From contig NZ_RFLW01000001.1 of assembly GCF_003719295.1 (NCBI RefSeq), positions 930,001 through 994,000 on the forward strand: a stretch of 64,000 nt of DNA, written 5' to 3'. The translations under genes were made by a program, and so were the position numbers. A model generated the notes under the pieces. The model did not search any database. It was not told where the DNA came from and saw only the letters and a program-made list of their open reading frames with translations. Below, one piece after another: positions 15,712 to 25,019 of this stretch (its first letter is position 1; each line of letters opens with the position of its first letter). Origin of the DNA: Haliea alexandrii. GTDB taxonomy: Bacteria > Pseudomonadota > Gammaproteobacteria > Pseudomonadales > Halieaceae.

Positions 15712-18700
15712 ATGGGGCTCGGTAAACAGAAGCAGGGCGTGAGCTCCTCGGGGCGAGAGGCCTCAGGACTCTGGCGACTATTTCTGGGCAGTTTTATCCC
15801 TGCCGCGGCAGTCATTAGCCTGCTGTGCTTTGGCTGGATTCTATCGGAGCGTGAACGCACCAGTCAGCTGCTGGCTGCCAGGGACCAGGCTGCCCTGCAA
15901 ACCCTGAACCTTGCGCTGCAGAACCAGCTCATCAACTACGCTAGCCTGGGCCAGTTTTTCACACAGATACCGGCTTTGGACGACTACGTTAGCAATCCTC
16001 AGCCGACACAGCTGGAACGGGTCGCTGAGCGATTTTACACCTTGGGCGGTGTTAGCGAGCGGATCTTGCAGTTACGCCTCATGGCCCCTTCGGGCCTTGA
16101 AATCCTTCGCTTCGATCGCGATGCCTCCGGACTGATGCGTGTTGCGCAGGCAGATTTGCAGGACAAGTCGGGGCGCCCATATTTCCGGCAGGCGGCCCGG
16201 CTGGGTGATGGTGAGTGGCTGGTGTCCCCGATTGAGCTCAATATGGAGCGTGGCGTTATCGATTATCCTCTGAAGCCAGTTATTCGTGTTGCGGCGCCAC
16301 TGTTCCACGCAGGCGGGGATCTGCGCGCTGTTCTGGTGATTAATTTCGATGCGGCCAGCCTCTTGCGCGGCATTGAGAATGTGGATGACGCCATCGGCGA
16401 CGTGCAGCTATTGAACAGCGAAGGCTATTGGCTCAAGGCGGCAGACGCTGAGCAGGAATGGGGCTTCATGTTTGGTCGTGAAATTAGCCTGGCGGCCCGC
16501 GCGCCCGCGATCTGGAACCAGTTGATGCAAGCGCCTCAAGGCGGTTTGCAGCGGGAGGGTCAGTCATGGAGTTGGTTGCAAGTAGTGCCTTTTGCCAGTT
16601 TCCCCATGGGCCGGCCGGAGCGGGCGGCGGGATTTCGTGCGGAGGTCCCCAGCACCGCGATACGCTGGTATCTATTGATCACGCGGCCCCAGCCGGGCGT
16701 TATGGTGGCGCTATGGCGGGACCACCGCTATATCGTTTGGCTTTATCTGATACTGCTTACTTTCAGCGTTGCGCAGAGCTACCGGCTGGCGCGAACGCAG
16801 CGCAACGAGGCGCGTCTGAATTCGCAGCTGGTGGATCAGGTGCAAATAGCGGAGGAGGCCGCGGAAGTGAAAGGGCGCTTCCTGGCGAACATGAGCCATG
16901 AGATTCGTACTCCAATGAACGCGGTATTGGGCATCGCCTATTTACTGGAAAAGCAGATGCTGCCAGCCGATGCCCGCAGCCTGGTCAATAAACTATCACT
17001 TTCTGGCAAATTACTGCTTGGCATCATCAATGACATACTCGACTTCTCAAAAATCGAGTATGGCACGTTCGAGCTGGAGCGAGAGCCCTTCCAGTTGAGT
17101 AAGGTGCTGGAGAGCCTGTCCAGCGCTATGGCCAGTCTCGCGCTGGACAAGGACATTGATCTGGCCATTGCGGCGCCTGCGGAGAATATCGATTGGTTGT
17201 TGGGGGATGGCCTGCGTCTTGAGCAGGTCCTTATGAACCTGGTGAGCAATGCCATTAAATTTACCGACTCAGGGTATGTGGGTCTGTCGGTGCGGGTGCT
17301 TTCAACCCGGGGCAAGAATACACGGCTGGAGTTCGTGGTACGTGATACGGGTATCGGCATATCCGCCGCGCAGCGCGAACGGTTGTTTCAGCCTTTCACG
17401 CAGCTCGACACCTCAGCTTCACGGCGCTTTGGCGGGACGGGCTTGGGGCTGACCATCAGCCAGCACTTGGTAAACCTCATGGGGGGTGAGATTCGACTGC
17501 AAAGCGGGGGGGGTGAGGGCACCGTTGCCTCTTTTGCCGTTGATTTCGAGCGCAAGGACGATATAGCCGCCTTTTTCAGCAACCTGCGGGTACTGGACAT
17601 ACTGATCGTAGACGACAACACGGTATCCCTCGAGGCACTGTGTGCAACCGCCCGCAACCTTGGCTGGCGTCCGGTTCCAGCAACATCAGGCGAACATGCG
17701 CTATTGGCATTGGAGCAACGCTCTGCACAAGGCGGCCACTTCGGAGTGGTCATTGTGGACTCGAGCATGCCCGGTATGGATGGCCTGGCAACTGCGGAGG
17801 CGATCAAGGCGCGTGTCCGTGAAGACGCCAACACGATTATTCTAATGGCAACGTCCTATGCCTTGGAGCATATGGAGGATACCTCAAGCAGTCCAGTGCT
17901 CAGCGGGGTGTTGCGCAAGCCGGTTTCACCTTCCGCACTTCATGAGGCTGTGATGTCGGCGACGTTTCCCCGTAGTGTTTTGCCATCGCTCTATGAACGC
18001 CCTTCGCTGACCCGTCTGGCCGGTCTGCGCGTGCTGGTTGTTGATGACAGTGACATCAATCGCGAAGTGGCGCGGCGCATTTTTGCGGGCGAGGGCGCCA
18101 CCGTACACTTGGCCCACAACGGTCAACAGGCGCTGGACTGGCTACAGGTCAACCATGCCGAGGTGGATGTTGTGCTGATGGACGTGCAAATGCCGGTGAT
18201 GGACGGTTATGAGGCAACGCGCGCCATTCGCGCCCATGCAGACCCACACCTCGCTGCCTTGCCGGTGATCGCACTCACCGCTGGTGCTTTCCAGTCCCAG
18301 CAGGACGAAGCCAAGGCCTGTGGTATGACAGACTACATTGCCAAACCACTGGATGTCGATGCGGCGCTGGCGAAACTCGCACACTATCTGTCTCCCGGTG
18401 AACAGCCACCTGCGCCACCGCATTCGACCGCAACTAACGCGGTAAGTAGCGACCACAGGGCTGCTCTGAACTTGCAGGCCGGTTTGAAGATCTGGCGCGA
18501 GCCGGTGGTCTATCAACAATACCTGCGCAAATTTGCGCGTGATTTTGCCCACGTGGCCGCCACTTTGGTCGCCCTGGATGCTGCGGCTGCAAAGTCACTG
18601 ATTCACCGCTTGCGGGGAGCCGCTGCTAATCTGGGCCTGACCCACGTTGCCTGTTGTGCCGGTGAACTTGAAGAATGCATGATGGCTGGCGAAGATTGTG

Positions 18701-19029
18701 GGCCACGAATCGCGGCCCTGCAGGCGGCCTTGTCTGAAGCGATAGTCTTGATTTCAGCTTACGCAAGCAGCGTTCCCGAGACCGCCCCAACCCCGCAACA
18801 GGCTGCTAAGGTACTATCGGCGGCTACACGAGCACTGCTCGACGAGGTACTTGAAGCTCTGGCACTGGATGATCCGAGTACTGTCGAGCCACTGCTCGAC
18901 CGACTGGCAAGTCGCCTACCCGAGCAGACGTTGGCCCCGGTAAAGACCGCCGTGGAGAACTTCGATTTCCGGCAAGCGGAGCAGGCAGTGCTAATGATCG
19001 TGGAAACGTATTCCGAGGAGACTCGCTAA
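15712..19029 (+). CDS. Hybrid sensor histidine kinase with two receivers and HPt
   Basis: A 1105-residue membrane hybrid kinase. Membrane helices lie at about 22-45 and 328-350 and enclose a periplasmic sensor resembling a Cache/PDC domain. HisKA has NMSHEIRTPMNAVLG with phospho-acceptor His396; the ATPase part has NAIKFT, DTGIGI and GGTGLGLTI. Receiver 1 (about 625-745) keeps its acidic pair, Asp683, Ser/Thr and Lys; receiver 2 (about 770-890) has acceptor Asp824 (LMDVQMPVMDG) and KPLD. A C-terminal HPt domain has HRLRGAAANLG with His965. This supports a His-Asp-His phosphorelay. The stop codon overlaps the start of the next gene by one base (TAATG), so both are co-translated and the HD-GYP regulator is the likely output. 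The ligand is unknown. Confidence 0.95.
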   Translation: MGLGKQKQGVSSSGREASGLWRLFLGSFIPAAAVISLLCFGWILSERERTSQLLAARDQAALQTLNLALQNQLINYASLGQFFTQIPALDDYVSNPQPTQLERVAERFYTLGGVSERILQLRLMAPSGLEILRFDRDASGLMRVAQADLQDKSGRPYFRQAARLGDGEWLVSPIELNMERGVIDYPLKPVIRVAAPLFHAGGDLRAVLVINFDAASLLRGIENVDDAIGDVQLLNSEGYWLKAADAEQEWGFMFGREISLAARAPAIWNQLMQAPQGGLQREGQSWSWLQVVPFASFPMGRPERAAGFRAEVPSTAIRWYLLITRPQPGVMVALWRDHRYIVWLYLILLTFSVAQSYRLARTQRNEARLNSQLVDQVQIAEEAAEVKGRFLANMSHEIRTPMNAVLGIAYLLEKQMLPADARSLVNKLSLSGKLLLGIINDILDFSKIEYGTFELEREPFQLSKVLESLSSAMASLALDKDIDLAIAAPAENIDWLLGDGLRLEQVLMNLVSNAIKFTDSGYVGLSVRVLSTRGKNTRLEFVVRDTGIGISAAQRERLFQPFTQLDTSASRRFGGTGLGLTISQHLVNLMGGEIRLQSGGGEGTVASFAVDFERKDDIAAFFSNLRVLDILIVDDNTVSLEALCATARNLGWRPVPATSGEHALLALEQRSAQGGHFGVVIVDSSMPGMDGLATAEAIKARVREDANTIILMATSYALEHMEDTSSSPVLSGVLRKPVSPSALHEAVMSATFPRSVLPSLYERPSLTRLAGLRVLVVDDSDINREVARRIFAGEGATVHLAHNGQQALDWLQVNHAEVDVVLMDVQMPVMDGYEATRAIRAHADPHLAALPVIALTAGAFQSQQDEAKACGMTDYIAKPLDVDAALAKLAHYLSPGEQPPAPPHSTATNAVSSDHRAALNLQAGLKIWREPVVYQQYLRKFARDFAHVAATLVALDAAAAKSLIHRLRGAAANLGLTHVACCAGELEECMMAGEDCGPRIAALQAALSEAIVLISAYASSVPETAPTPQQAAKVLSAATRALLDEVLEALALDDPSTVEPLLDRLASRLPEQTLAPVKTAVENFDFRQAEQAVLMIVETYSEETR

Positions 19030-20027
19030 TGCACGTGAATAATGGACCTTTGCTGATTGTGGATGACGAACCGCAGAATTTGGCGGCCATGCGACAGGTG
19101 TTGGAGGGAGAGTATCCGCTAGTGTATGCACGCAACGGCGCCGGCGCTCTGGAGGCCGTGGCGAAGCATGCCCCCTCAATGATACTGTTGGACATCCAGA
19201 TGCCTGATATGGATGGCATCACTGTTTGCCGTCGTCTCAAGGAATCACCTGTTTCGGCATCCATCCCGATCATTTTCGTCACTGCACTTTCCGCCGACTT
19301 CGATGAGGCCGCAGGCTTTGCGGCAGGTGCCGTGGACTACCTGACCAAGCCCATTTCACCGGCAATCGTACGCGCTCGGGTTCGTACTCACCTGTCTCTG
19401 GTGACTGCGGCCAAGCTGGAGGAGAGCTATAACGAGTCCATTTTCATGCTGGCCGCTGCCGGCGAGTTCAAGGATACGGAGACGGGTGTACATATCTGGC
19501 GAATGGCCGCGTATGCCAAGGCGCTGGCCGATACCATCGGCTGGTCGGAAGAGCTGAGCAAGCGTTTACGTTTGGCTGCGCCAATGCATGATATGGGCAA
19601 GATCGGTATTCCCGACGCAATTCTGCGCAAGCCGGGCAAGCTGGACGCGGATGAATGGGGCGTGATGCAGCGTCACTGCGAGATCGGCCATGAGATCCTG
19701 TGCAAAGGTTGTTCACCGGTGATGGCCATGGCGGCCGAAATTGCTCTGTGTCATCACGAACGGTGGGACGGCACAGGCTATCCTCGCAAGTTACAGGGTA
19801 GCGCGATACCCGAAAGCGCGCGGATCGTTGCGTTGGCGGATGTGTTTGACGCGCTCACCATGGACCGGCCCTACAAGACTGCCTGGCCGATCGAGCGTGC
19901 GGTCGAAGCCATGTTGGCCGAGCGTGGCAAGCACTTCGAGCCACGGCTGCTGGATGCGTTTGAGCACATCCTGCCGCAGATTTGCGAAATAAAGGCCAAC
20001 TGGGATGATACACACCTGCCGCACTGA
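19029..20027 (+). CDS. Response regulator with HD-GYP c-di-GMP phosphodiesterase domain
   Basis: A 332-residue RpfG-type regulator. The receiver (about 7-125) has VDDEP, acceptor Asp55 (LLDIQMPDMDG), T of VTALS and Lys of TKPIS. The HD-GYP domain (about 140-330) has the metal and signature residues HDMGKIGIPDAIL, HHERWDGTGYP and DVFDAL, the pattern of an active phosphodiesterase that degrades c-di-GMP. It overlaps the hybrid-kinase stop by one base, so the kinase is its likely phosphodonor. Phosphorylation would switch c-di-GMP breakdown, affecting motility or attachment. Confidence 0.95.
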   Translation: MHVNNGPLLIVDDEPQNLAAMRQVLEGEYPLVYARNGAGALEAVAKHAPSMILLDIQMPDMDGITVCRRLKESPVSASIPIIFVTALSADFDEAAGFAAGAVDYLTKPISPAIVRARVRTHLSLVTAAKLEESYNESIFMLAAAGEFKDTETGVHIWRMAAYAKALADTIGWSEELSKRLRLAAPMHDMGKIGIPDAILRKPGKLDADEWGVMQRHCEIGHEILCKGCSPVMAMAAEIALCHHERWDGTGYPRKLQGSAIPESARIVALADVFDALTMDRPYKTAWPIERAVEAMLAERGKHFEPRLLDAFEHILPQICEIKANWDDTHLPH

Positions 20028-20041
20028 CCGCTTCAGCGTGC

Positions 20042-20701
20042 TTACCCGGTTTCCGGCTGGTAGAGCTCACGCAGTAAGTCCGGCGGGCTTTCACACACCT
20101 CGGTCAACAGGATTCCGCTCAACTCGATGCCGGCGGGCGGCTCGCCGGGTTGCACAGTGTTGTCGTCTTTCAACCACACGCTGAGCAGCGCCTCGTAGGG
20201 GAAGGCATTGCCCCCCCCCGGGGCCTGAGCAGATGCGCTGTCCATGGTGACGCGCAGTACCTGTTCATGATCGGCCAGTTGTCGACCCCAGGCGGCAACG
20301 CTGTCGGCAAAGGTTCCTCCGGCCCCGGTAATCGGCTTCAACAGCAGCATCTGCCGCAAGCGCCCGGGCGCTTCAACATCGCGTGGAGGCCCCGCAAGCA
20401 ACACTTCTTCCGCGCCGGCCGGGCGTATCAAACGCTGCTCCATGAAGCGGCGCTCGTCAGCGTCGAGTATTTCTCTCACGCGGCCACTGTGCACCCCGGC
20501 TACATCCAGGTCCGGGGCGAAGAAGAACTCGGTGATAACGTCAAAGTCGACCGCAGGCGAGGCAGAGAGCACATGGTTGCGGACGTACTTGGCGAAGGGG
20601 AAATAGCGACTACCCAACCGTGAGTGGTTGTTCTCGTAATAGTCGCGAAAGGCCTCCGGGCTGGTGCCCGAAAGGCGACTGAGCAGGCAAATGGATTTCA
20701 T
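20042..20701 (-). CDS. EthD-domain protein
   Basis: A 219-residue protein starting MKSICLLSRLSGTSPEAFRDYYENNH, the fingerprint of the EthD dimeric ferredoxin-like fold, with HSRLG and YVRNHVL following. The second half (about 115-219) may be a second, more diverged ferredoxin-like unit. EthD proteins often accompany degradation enzymes and have no agreed catalytic role. It lies 20 bases after the sulfatase on the same strand, so the two are likely one transcript. It possibly handles a product released by that sulfatase; that is inference. Confidence 0.75.
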   Translation of the reverse strand: MKSICLLSRLSGTSPEAFRDYYENNHSRLGSRYFPFAKYVRNHVLSASPAVDFDVITEFFFAPDLDVAGVHSGRVREILDADERRFMEQRLIRPAGAEEVLLAGPPRDVEAPGRLRQMLLLKPITGAGGTFADSVAAWGRQLADHEQVLRVTMDSASAQAPGGGNAFPYEALLSVWLKDDNTVQPGEPPAGIELSGILLTEVCESPPDLLRELYQPETG

Positions 20702-20721
20702 GCGTAAGCTCCAGGCGCGCG

Positions 20722-22272
20722 TTAGCGCGCCCCCTCCCTGAATCGCTCCATTTCCTGGTCAATGGTAAAGGAAGCCGGGCGCTGGCGCGGTGGGAACTCC
20801 TGGAATGTGGCCAGGAACTGGCGCACGAGAATCGCACCGGGAAGTCCGCGCGCAGCAATTTTCTTGTCCCACCAGCGGTTGTACATGTTGGAGTCGGTAT
20901 CCGCCCGCTCAAAGGGGTCCTGGCGAAGGTTGAATACCTTCGGTATGCGCAACTGCACGAACGGGTCGCGCCACACATCGAAGCGGTTCGCACGCTGCTC
21001 GGCAAAGACCAGTTTCCAGTCGCCATCCCGTACCGCCAGCAGGTCGCCATCGTCGCTCGCATAGAAGAACAGCTTGCGTGGGCCCTCTTGCACTTCACCC
21101 GTTAGGTAGGGCAGGAAATTGTAGCCATCGAGGTGCACTTTGTAGGTTTTGCCGCCCGCCCTGTGACCATCCAGCAAGTCGGCTTTGATATCGGGATCTC
21201 CCGCCGCCGCCATGAGGGTGGGCACCCAGTCGAGATGCGACATGATCTCGTTGGAGATGCTGTTGGCGGCCACTTCGCCAGGCCAGCGCACAATGGCGGG
21301 GACGCGGAAGCCGCCTTCCCAGTTGGTGTTCTTTTCGCCGCGGAAGGGCGTGATACCGGCATCCGGCCACTGGTTGTAGTGCACACCGTTGTCTGTGGTG
21401 TAAATCACGATGGTATTGTCGGCAACGCCGAGCTCATCGAGCTTGGCGAGCAGGGTTCCCACGTGGTTGTCGTGCTCGACCATGCCGTCGTTGTAAAAGC
21501 CCTGGCCGGAAAGGCCACTGCTTTCACTCTTCAGGTGCGTGTAGTAATGCATGCGTGTGGAGTTGAACCAGACAAAGAAGGGCTTGTCACTGGCGTGTGC
21601 GCGATCCATGAAGTTCAGTGAGGCGGCGAGGAACTCTTCATCCACCGTTTCCATGCGCTTGCGGTTCAGCGGCCCGAGGTCTTCTATCTTGCCATCGGCA
21701 TTCGAGCGAATAACACCGCGCGGGGTGATCAGCCGCGTGATTTGTGGATCGGTCGGCCAGGCTGGGTCTTCCGGGGCCTCCTCGGCGTTCAGGTGGTAGA
21801 GGTTGCCGAAGAATTCATCGAATCCGTGGTTGGTGGGCAGGAATTCATCCCGGTCACCGAGGTGGTTCTTGCCGAACTGACCGGAGGTATAACCCAGTGG
21901 TTTGAGCAGTTCGGCAAGCGTTGGGTCCTCCGGCTGAATACCGACATCGGCTCCGGGTACACCCACTTTGGTGAGCCCCGTGCGCAATGGATGCTGCCCG
22001 GTGATGAAGGCAGAGCGTCCCGCCGTACAGCTCTGTTCACCGTAGTAGTCCGTGAAGATCATGCCTTCGTTGGCGATGCGGTCAATGTTGGGCGTCTGGT
22101 AACCCATCATGCCAAGGCTGTATTTGCTGATGTTGGTGATACCGATGTCGTCGCCCATGATGACCAGAATATTGGGCCGTTCGGCGGCGGATGCGCTGGC
22201 AGCCAGGCCCATCAGCAGGGTGGCGCAGAGAGCCGGTAGTAGCCCGGCGGGGCGCGTGAGTCGTGGGCGCAT
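20722..22272 (-). CDS. Arylsulfatase (formylglycine type), exported
   Basis: A 516-residue sulfatase when started at 22272, which gives a clean signal peptide (LLPALCATLLMGLAASASAA) and has GGAG about ten bases upstream; the longer open frame to 22458 adds an implausible Arg/Ser-rich lead. NILVIMGDDIG supplies metal-binding acids near residue 40. The activation motif is C82-T-A-G-R86, of the CxAxR form, followed by TGQHPLRTG. GKNHLGD near 145 and TTDNG near 300 fit the family. The C-terminus contains a typical sulfatase FNLRQDPFERAD segment. It is in a likely operon with the EthD gene. It differs from the 768-residue sulfatase nearby, being only distantly related, so the two probably act on different sulfate esters. 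Confidence 0.93.
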   Translation of the reverse strand: MRPRLTRPAGLLPALCATLLMGLAASASAAERPNILVIMGDDIGITNISKYSLGMMGYQTPNIDRIANEGMIFTDYYGEQSCTAGRSAFITGQHPLRTGLTKVGVPGADVGIQPEDPTLAELLKPLGYTSGQFGKNHLGDRDEFLPTNHGFDEFFGNLYHLNAEEAPEDPAWPTDPQITRLITPRGVIRSNADGKIEDLGPLNRKRMETVDEEFLAASLNFMDRAHASDKPFFVWFNSTRMHYYTHLKSESSGLSGQGFYNDGMVEHDNHVGTLLAKLDELGVADNTIVIYTTDNGVHYNQWPDAGITPFRGEKNTNWEGGFRVPAIVRWPGEVAANSISNEIMSHLDWVPTLMAAAGDPDIKADLLDGHRAGGKTYKVHLDGYNFLPYLTGEVQEGPRKLFFYASDDGDLLAVRDGDWKLVFAEQRANRFDVWRDPFVQLRIPKVFNLRQDPFERADTDSNMYNRWWDKKIAARGLPGAILVRQFLATFQEFPPRQRPASFTIDQEMERFREGAR

Positions 22273-22384
22273 TATTATTCTCCAGTGTGTGAATGCTATG
22301 GCGGCCGTGCGATGGCAGCGCCTCGCAAGGCTGGTTGAAGGGTATGGGCTCGCTGTAGAGCTGTCAACGAATGCCACGCGCCAG

Positions 22385-22816
22385 CTACTCGGGCACCGCC
22401 AGCCACTGGTGCAGCGCTTCGTTGAAAGCGCGCGACAGGGCGGCGGTGGAGACGCCAATCATCAGGGCGCCGTTGATCGCCTCCAGCGGCCCAAGCAAGC
22501 GCCGCTCGGGTGACATGACGATATCGCCGTAACCCAACGTCGCGAAGTTGACCGCGGAGTGATAGACCGCGTCGCCCAGCGTGGCAAATTCTCCCAGTGC
22601 GTAGAACAGCAGTGCCCAGGCGGTGAACTGCAGTGTATTGCCGGCGATAAGGATCAGCATCAGCCCGCTGGTGACGCGCATGGCCGACAGAAAAGCAGAT
22701 TGCGCACGGTGGCGGCGCTGGTGAATGTAGTAGCGCAAAGCGGCAACCACGAGCAAACCCTGCAGTAACAGGCAGAGGCTCATCATGGTGAGGCCGAGCA
22801 ACAGGTTTTGCAGCAT
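22385..22816 (-). CDS. Two-helix potassium-channel-like protein
   Basis: The start at 22816 is set by overlap: its ATG shares one base with the stop of the upstream DUF2955 gene (TAATG). The 143-residue product has helices at about 5-27 and 46-73, a pore region with the selectivity-like motif TLGYGDI at about 93-99, then a last hydrophobic helix near 110-130. This matches the small ion-channel (Ion_trans_2) family, closest to TxGYGD potassium filters. There is no cytoplasmic RCK domain. It is the last gene of the efflux operon, an unusual partner for a pump; it might balance charge or potential. This coupling is inference. Confidence 0.8.
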   Translation of the reverse strand: MLQNLLLGLTMMSLCLLLQGLLVVAALRYYIHQRRHRAQSAFLSAMRVTSGLMLILIAGNTLQFTAWALLFYALGEFATLGDAVYHSAVNFATLGYGDIVMSPERRLLGPLEAINGALMIGVSTAALSRAFNEALHQWLAVPE

Positions 22817-23874
22817 TAGCTCACTCCCTTGCGTAGCGGTGAATGTGGCCGGCGCTGAGCGATTGCGCGGCGCACCCTTTCCAGAGACGACATGGCCAGT
22901 ACGGCATAGGCGGTAACGGCGAGAAACAGTGCCATGCGCACGGCAAACGCCCGGAATACGTCGTTGCCCTGTGCGCTGTCCTGAACTGCGGCCCCCAGCA
23001 GAATGATCAGCGTGGTCAGCGTATTGATCCAGAATGTCGGTGGCAGGCGTGAAGGCAGTGCGCCGTAGGTCCCGGCAGCCAGCGCGAGGCTCACAAGCAC
23101 TATCCAACCGGTAAAGAACCAGAGGTTTGGCGCCAGCTGCAGACAGCACCAGACCAGCACCGCGCAGATGCCTCCCAGAGCCGTGGAACCGATCAACTCG
23201 CGCCCGGCTGTGCGCAGGGCCGTGTTGGTCGCCTCGCGGCCCAGCAGGATGCTCTTCACGGTCACGGGCAGGTACAGTGCCGGGTTGGTCAGTGTGAGCA
23301 GAAATGCCGGCATTACAATAAGCGTGGCGCGCAGTGAGAGCCATCGGGCTTGTGGCGCAGAGCTGGGTTTCGCGGCTGTCGCGGGGCTTGTGTGGTCCTC
23401 TGGAAACAGCGGATAGGCAATCCAGTGCGCCACTACGGCGATGGCAATGCCGGCGGCCAGTGCCGTAATGACCGCACTGGCCAATGCCTGGCTGACCGCG
23501 CTGGTCGCCGGTATTACAGTCAACCCGAGTGCCAGCAATGTGGCGGGCGTTTCCTGCCCGCGCTCCAGTGCCATCTGGCTGCTGGCGAACAGCCCCGCTG
23601 TGATCAGCAGCAGCGCAGAGATGGGCGCGTATTGCAGTAGTGGGCCGAGTAGCACGCCCAGGCCAAGTGTGACGACCACCAGGGCGATCAGCATCAGCAG
23701 TTGCCGCGGACCGGGTGGTGGTGCTGGTTTGGCGCCCAGCAGCACTGCGAACAAAGGGGCAATGTAGGGCAGCGGCACACCTAAACCGTAGCCGAGCGCG
23801 AGCGCAATGCCCACGCCGGCGGCAAGGCGGAAGCTGCGACGTGCGGCGATAGGCAGCAACCGGTTCGTTGGCAT
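22816..23874 (-). CDS. DUF2955 (FUSC-like) membrane protein
   Basis: A 352-residue polytopic inner-membrane protein, with about ten hydrophobic helices in two blocks (about 15-150 and 195-335). The N-terminal half reads SFRLAAGVGIALALGYGLGVPLPYIAPLFAVLL, the signature of DUF2955, related to the fusaric-acid-resistance (FUSC) permeases. Its gene overlaps the fusion-protein gene upstream (ATGA) and the channel gene downstream (TAATG). In this context it is the likely inner-membrane pump partner for the HlyD-like protein. Substrates cannot be assigned. Confidence 0.82.
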   Translation of the reverse strand: MPTNRLLPIAARRSFRLAAGVGIALALGYGLGVPLPYIAPLFAVLLGAKPAPPPGPRQLLMLIALVVVTLGLGVLLGPLLQYAPISALLLITAGLFASSQMALERGQETPATLLALGLTVIPATSAVSQALASAVITALAAGIAIAVVAHWIAYPLFPEDHTSPATAAKPSSAPQARWLSLRATLIVMPAFLLTLTNPALYLPVTVKSILLGREATNTALRTAGRELIGSTALGGICAVLVWCCLQLAPNLWFFTGWIVLVSLALAAGTYGALPSRLPPTFWINTLTTLIILLGAAVQDSAQGNDVFRAFAVRMALFLAVTAYAVLAMSSLERVRRAIAQRRPHSPLRKGVS

Positions 23875-25019
23875 CAGTAGGCGTAGGACAGCAGGCTGAG
23901 CAGGCGGATGTACAGCTTGCCCAGTGCGCCGAGAACGCCATGGCCCTCGGTATAGGCGATGACCGAGGCCTGGCCACCAATGCGCAGCTGACGCATCACA
24001 CTCGGCTCCAACGGCGTGTCAAAAGCGACCTGCACCGGGAAGCGCTGTGCCTGGCGCAGCCAGTCGCGGCTGTTCTGCACACTGGGCAAGGCGCCCGGGG
24101 GTGTGCTGCCGCCGGCGCTCACTCCGACGCCAATGTTGCGAATGGAGCCGCGCAGAATGCGCCCTGGCAGGGCGTCGAGGAGGATCTCAACACGCGTCCC
24201 CGGGCGCAGGTTGCCGAGGTTGTTTTCGGTAAAGGCCGCGTTGATCCACACATCGTCGACGGCGATCAGGGTCATGACCGGAGTGCCGGTGCCGGCGAAC
24301 TGGCCGACTTCAGCGCGCAGGTCGGTGATCACCCCCGCCGACTCGGCAACCACCGTGGTGTTGTCGACATCCAGCTGTGCCCGTGCGACGCCGGTTCTGG
24401 CTGACTGCAGGAGCGCGTTGTCCGCTTCCGAGTCACCCCCTTTCTGTTCTATGGCGCGTTGAATGTCCGCGGCCGCTGCGGCGACTTGGGCGCTGGCCTG
24501 CTCCAGACCTGCGGCCGATACCTCCAGACGGCGCTCGGAGATGGTGCCCGGGTCTTCCTCGCGCAGGCGCTTGAGCCGCGTGTAGTCCTGACTTGCCTGC
24601 AGCTCACCGGCCAGCGCGGCGCGCAATTTGGCGCGCGCGGCCTCCACCGAGGCGTTGCCGGCTTCCACCTGTTTTACCGCGTTTGCGAGCTCGGATTGCG
24701 CGCGTTGCAGGGCCAGGCCGTACTGGTCCTGATCGATGCTGAACAGCACTTGCCCGGCACTCACGCGCGCGTTGTTCTCCACGGCAACCTCGGTGATGAT
24801 GCCGGCGACCTTGGGCGCTACGCCAACCACATACCCCTCAACGCGAGCCTGTGAGGTATACGGGGTGAAGCGGTCGGCAAGCAAGTACCAGCCCAGACTC
24901 GCGAGCAGCAGGACAAGCACCCCAATGCCACCGCGGGCAACGCTGCGCCCGGGTTGCTCGGCCACTGCGGTGTCGGGGGCTTCGTCACGTGCCTCATCGC
25001 TGTGCTGTGTTTCGTTCAT
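23874..25019 (-). CDS. HlyD/EmrA-family periplasmic adaptor (membrane fusion protein)
   Basis: A 381-residue membrane fusion protein. A single N-terminal helix (about 30-48, GVLVLLLASLGWYLLAD) anchors it. A lipoyl-like segment near VEGYVVGVAPKVAGIITEV is followed by a long coiled-coil region (about 85-210, rich in Ala, Glu and Arg) and a beta-barrel part with VITDLRAEVGQFAGTGTPV. It should link the DUF2955 membrane protein to the outer-membrane factor. The start overlaps the preceding outer-membrane factor stop and the end overlaps the next gene (ATGA junctions), so the module is translationally coupled. Confidence 0.9.
   Translation of the reverse strand: MNETQHSDEARDEAPDTAVAEQPGRSVARGGIGVLVLLLASLGWYLLADRFTPYTSQARVEGYVVGVAPKVAGIITEVAVENNARVSAGQVLFSIDQDQYGLALQRAQSELANAVKQVEAGNASVEAARAKLRAALAGELQASQDYTRLKRLREEDPGTISERRLEVSAAGLEQASAQVAAAAADIQRAIEQKGGDSEADNALLQSARTGVARAQLDVDNTTVVAESAGVITDLRAEVGQFAGTGTPVMTLIAVDDVWINAAFTENNLGNLRPGTRVEILLDALPGRILRGSIRNIGVGVSAGGSTPPGALPSVQNSRDWLRQAQRFPVQVAFDTPLEPSVMRQLRIGGQASVIAYTEGHGVLGALGKLYIRLLSLLSYAY

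Noticed and set aside
22817-23980. Extended N-terminus of the channel gene frame
   Set aside because: The 388 extra codons run antiparallel in register within the overlapping DUF2955 and adaptor genes and encode low-complexity sequence; the TAATG junction gives a better start at 22816.
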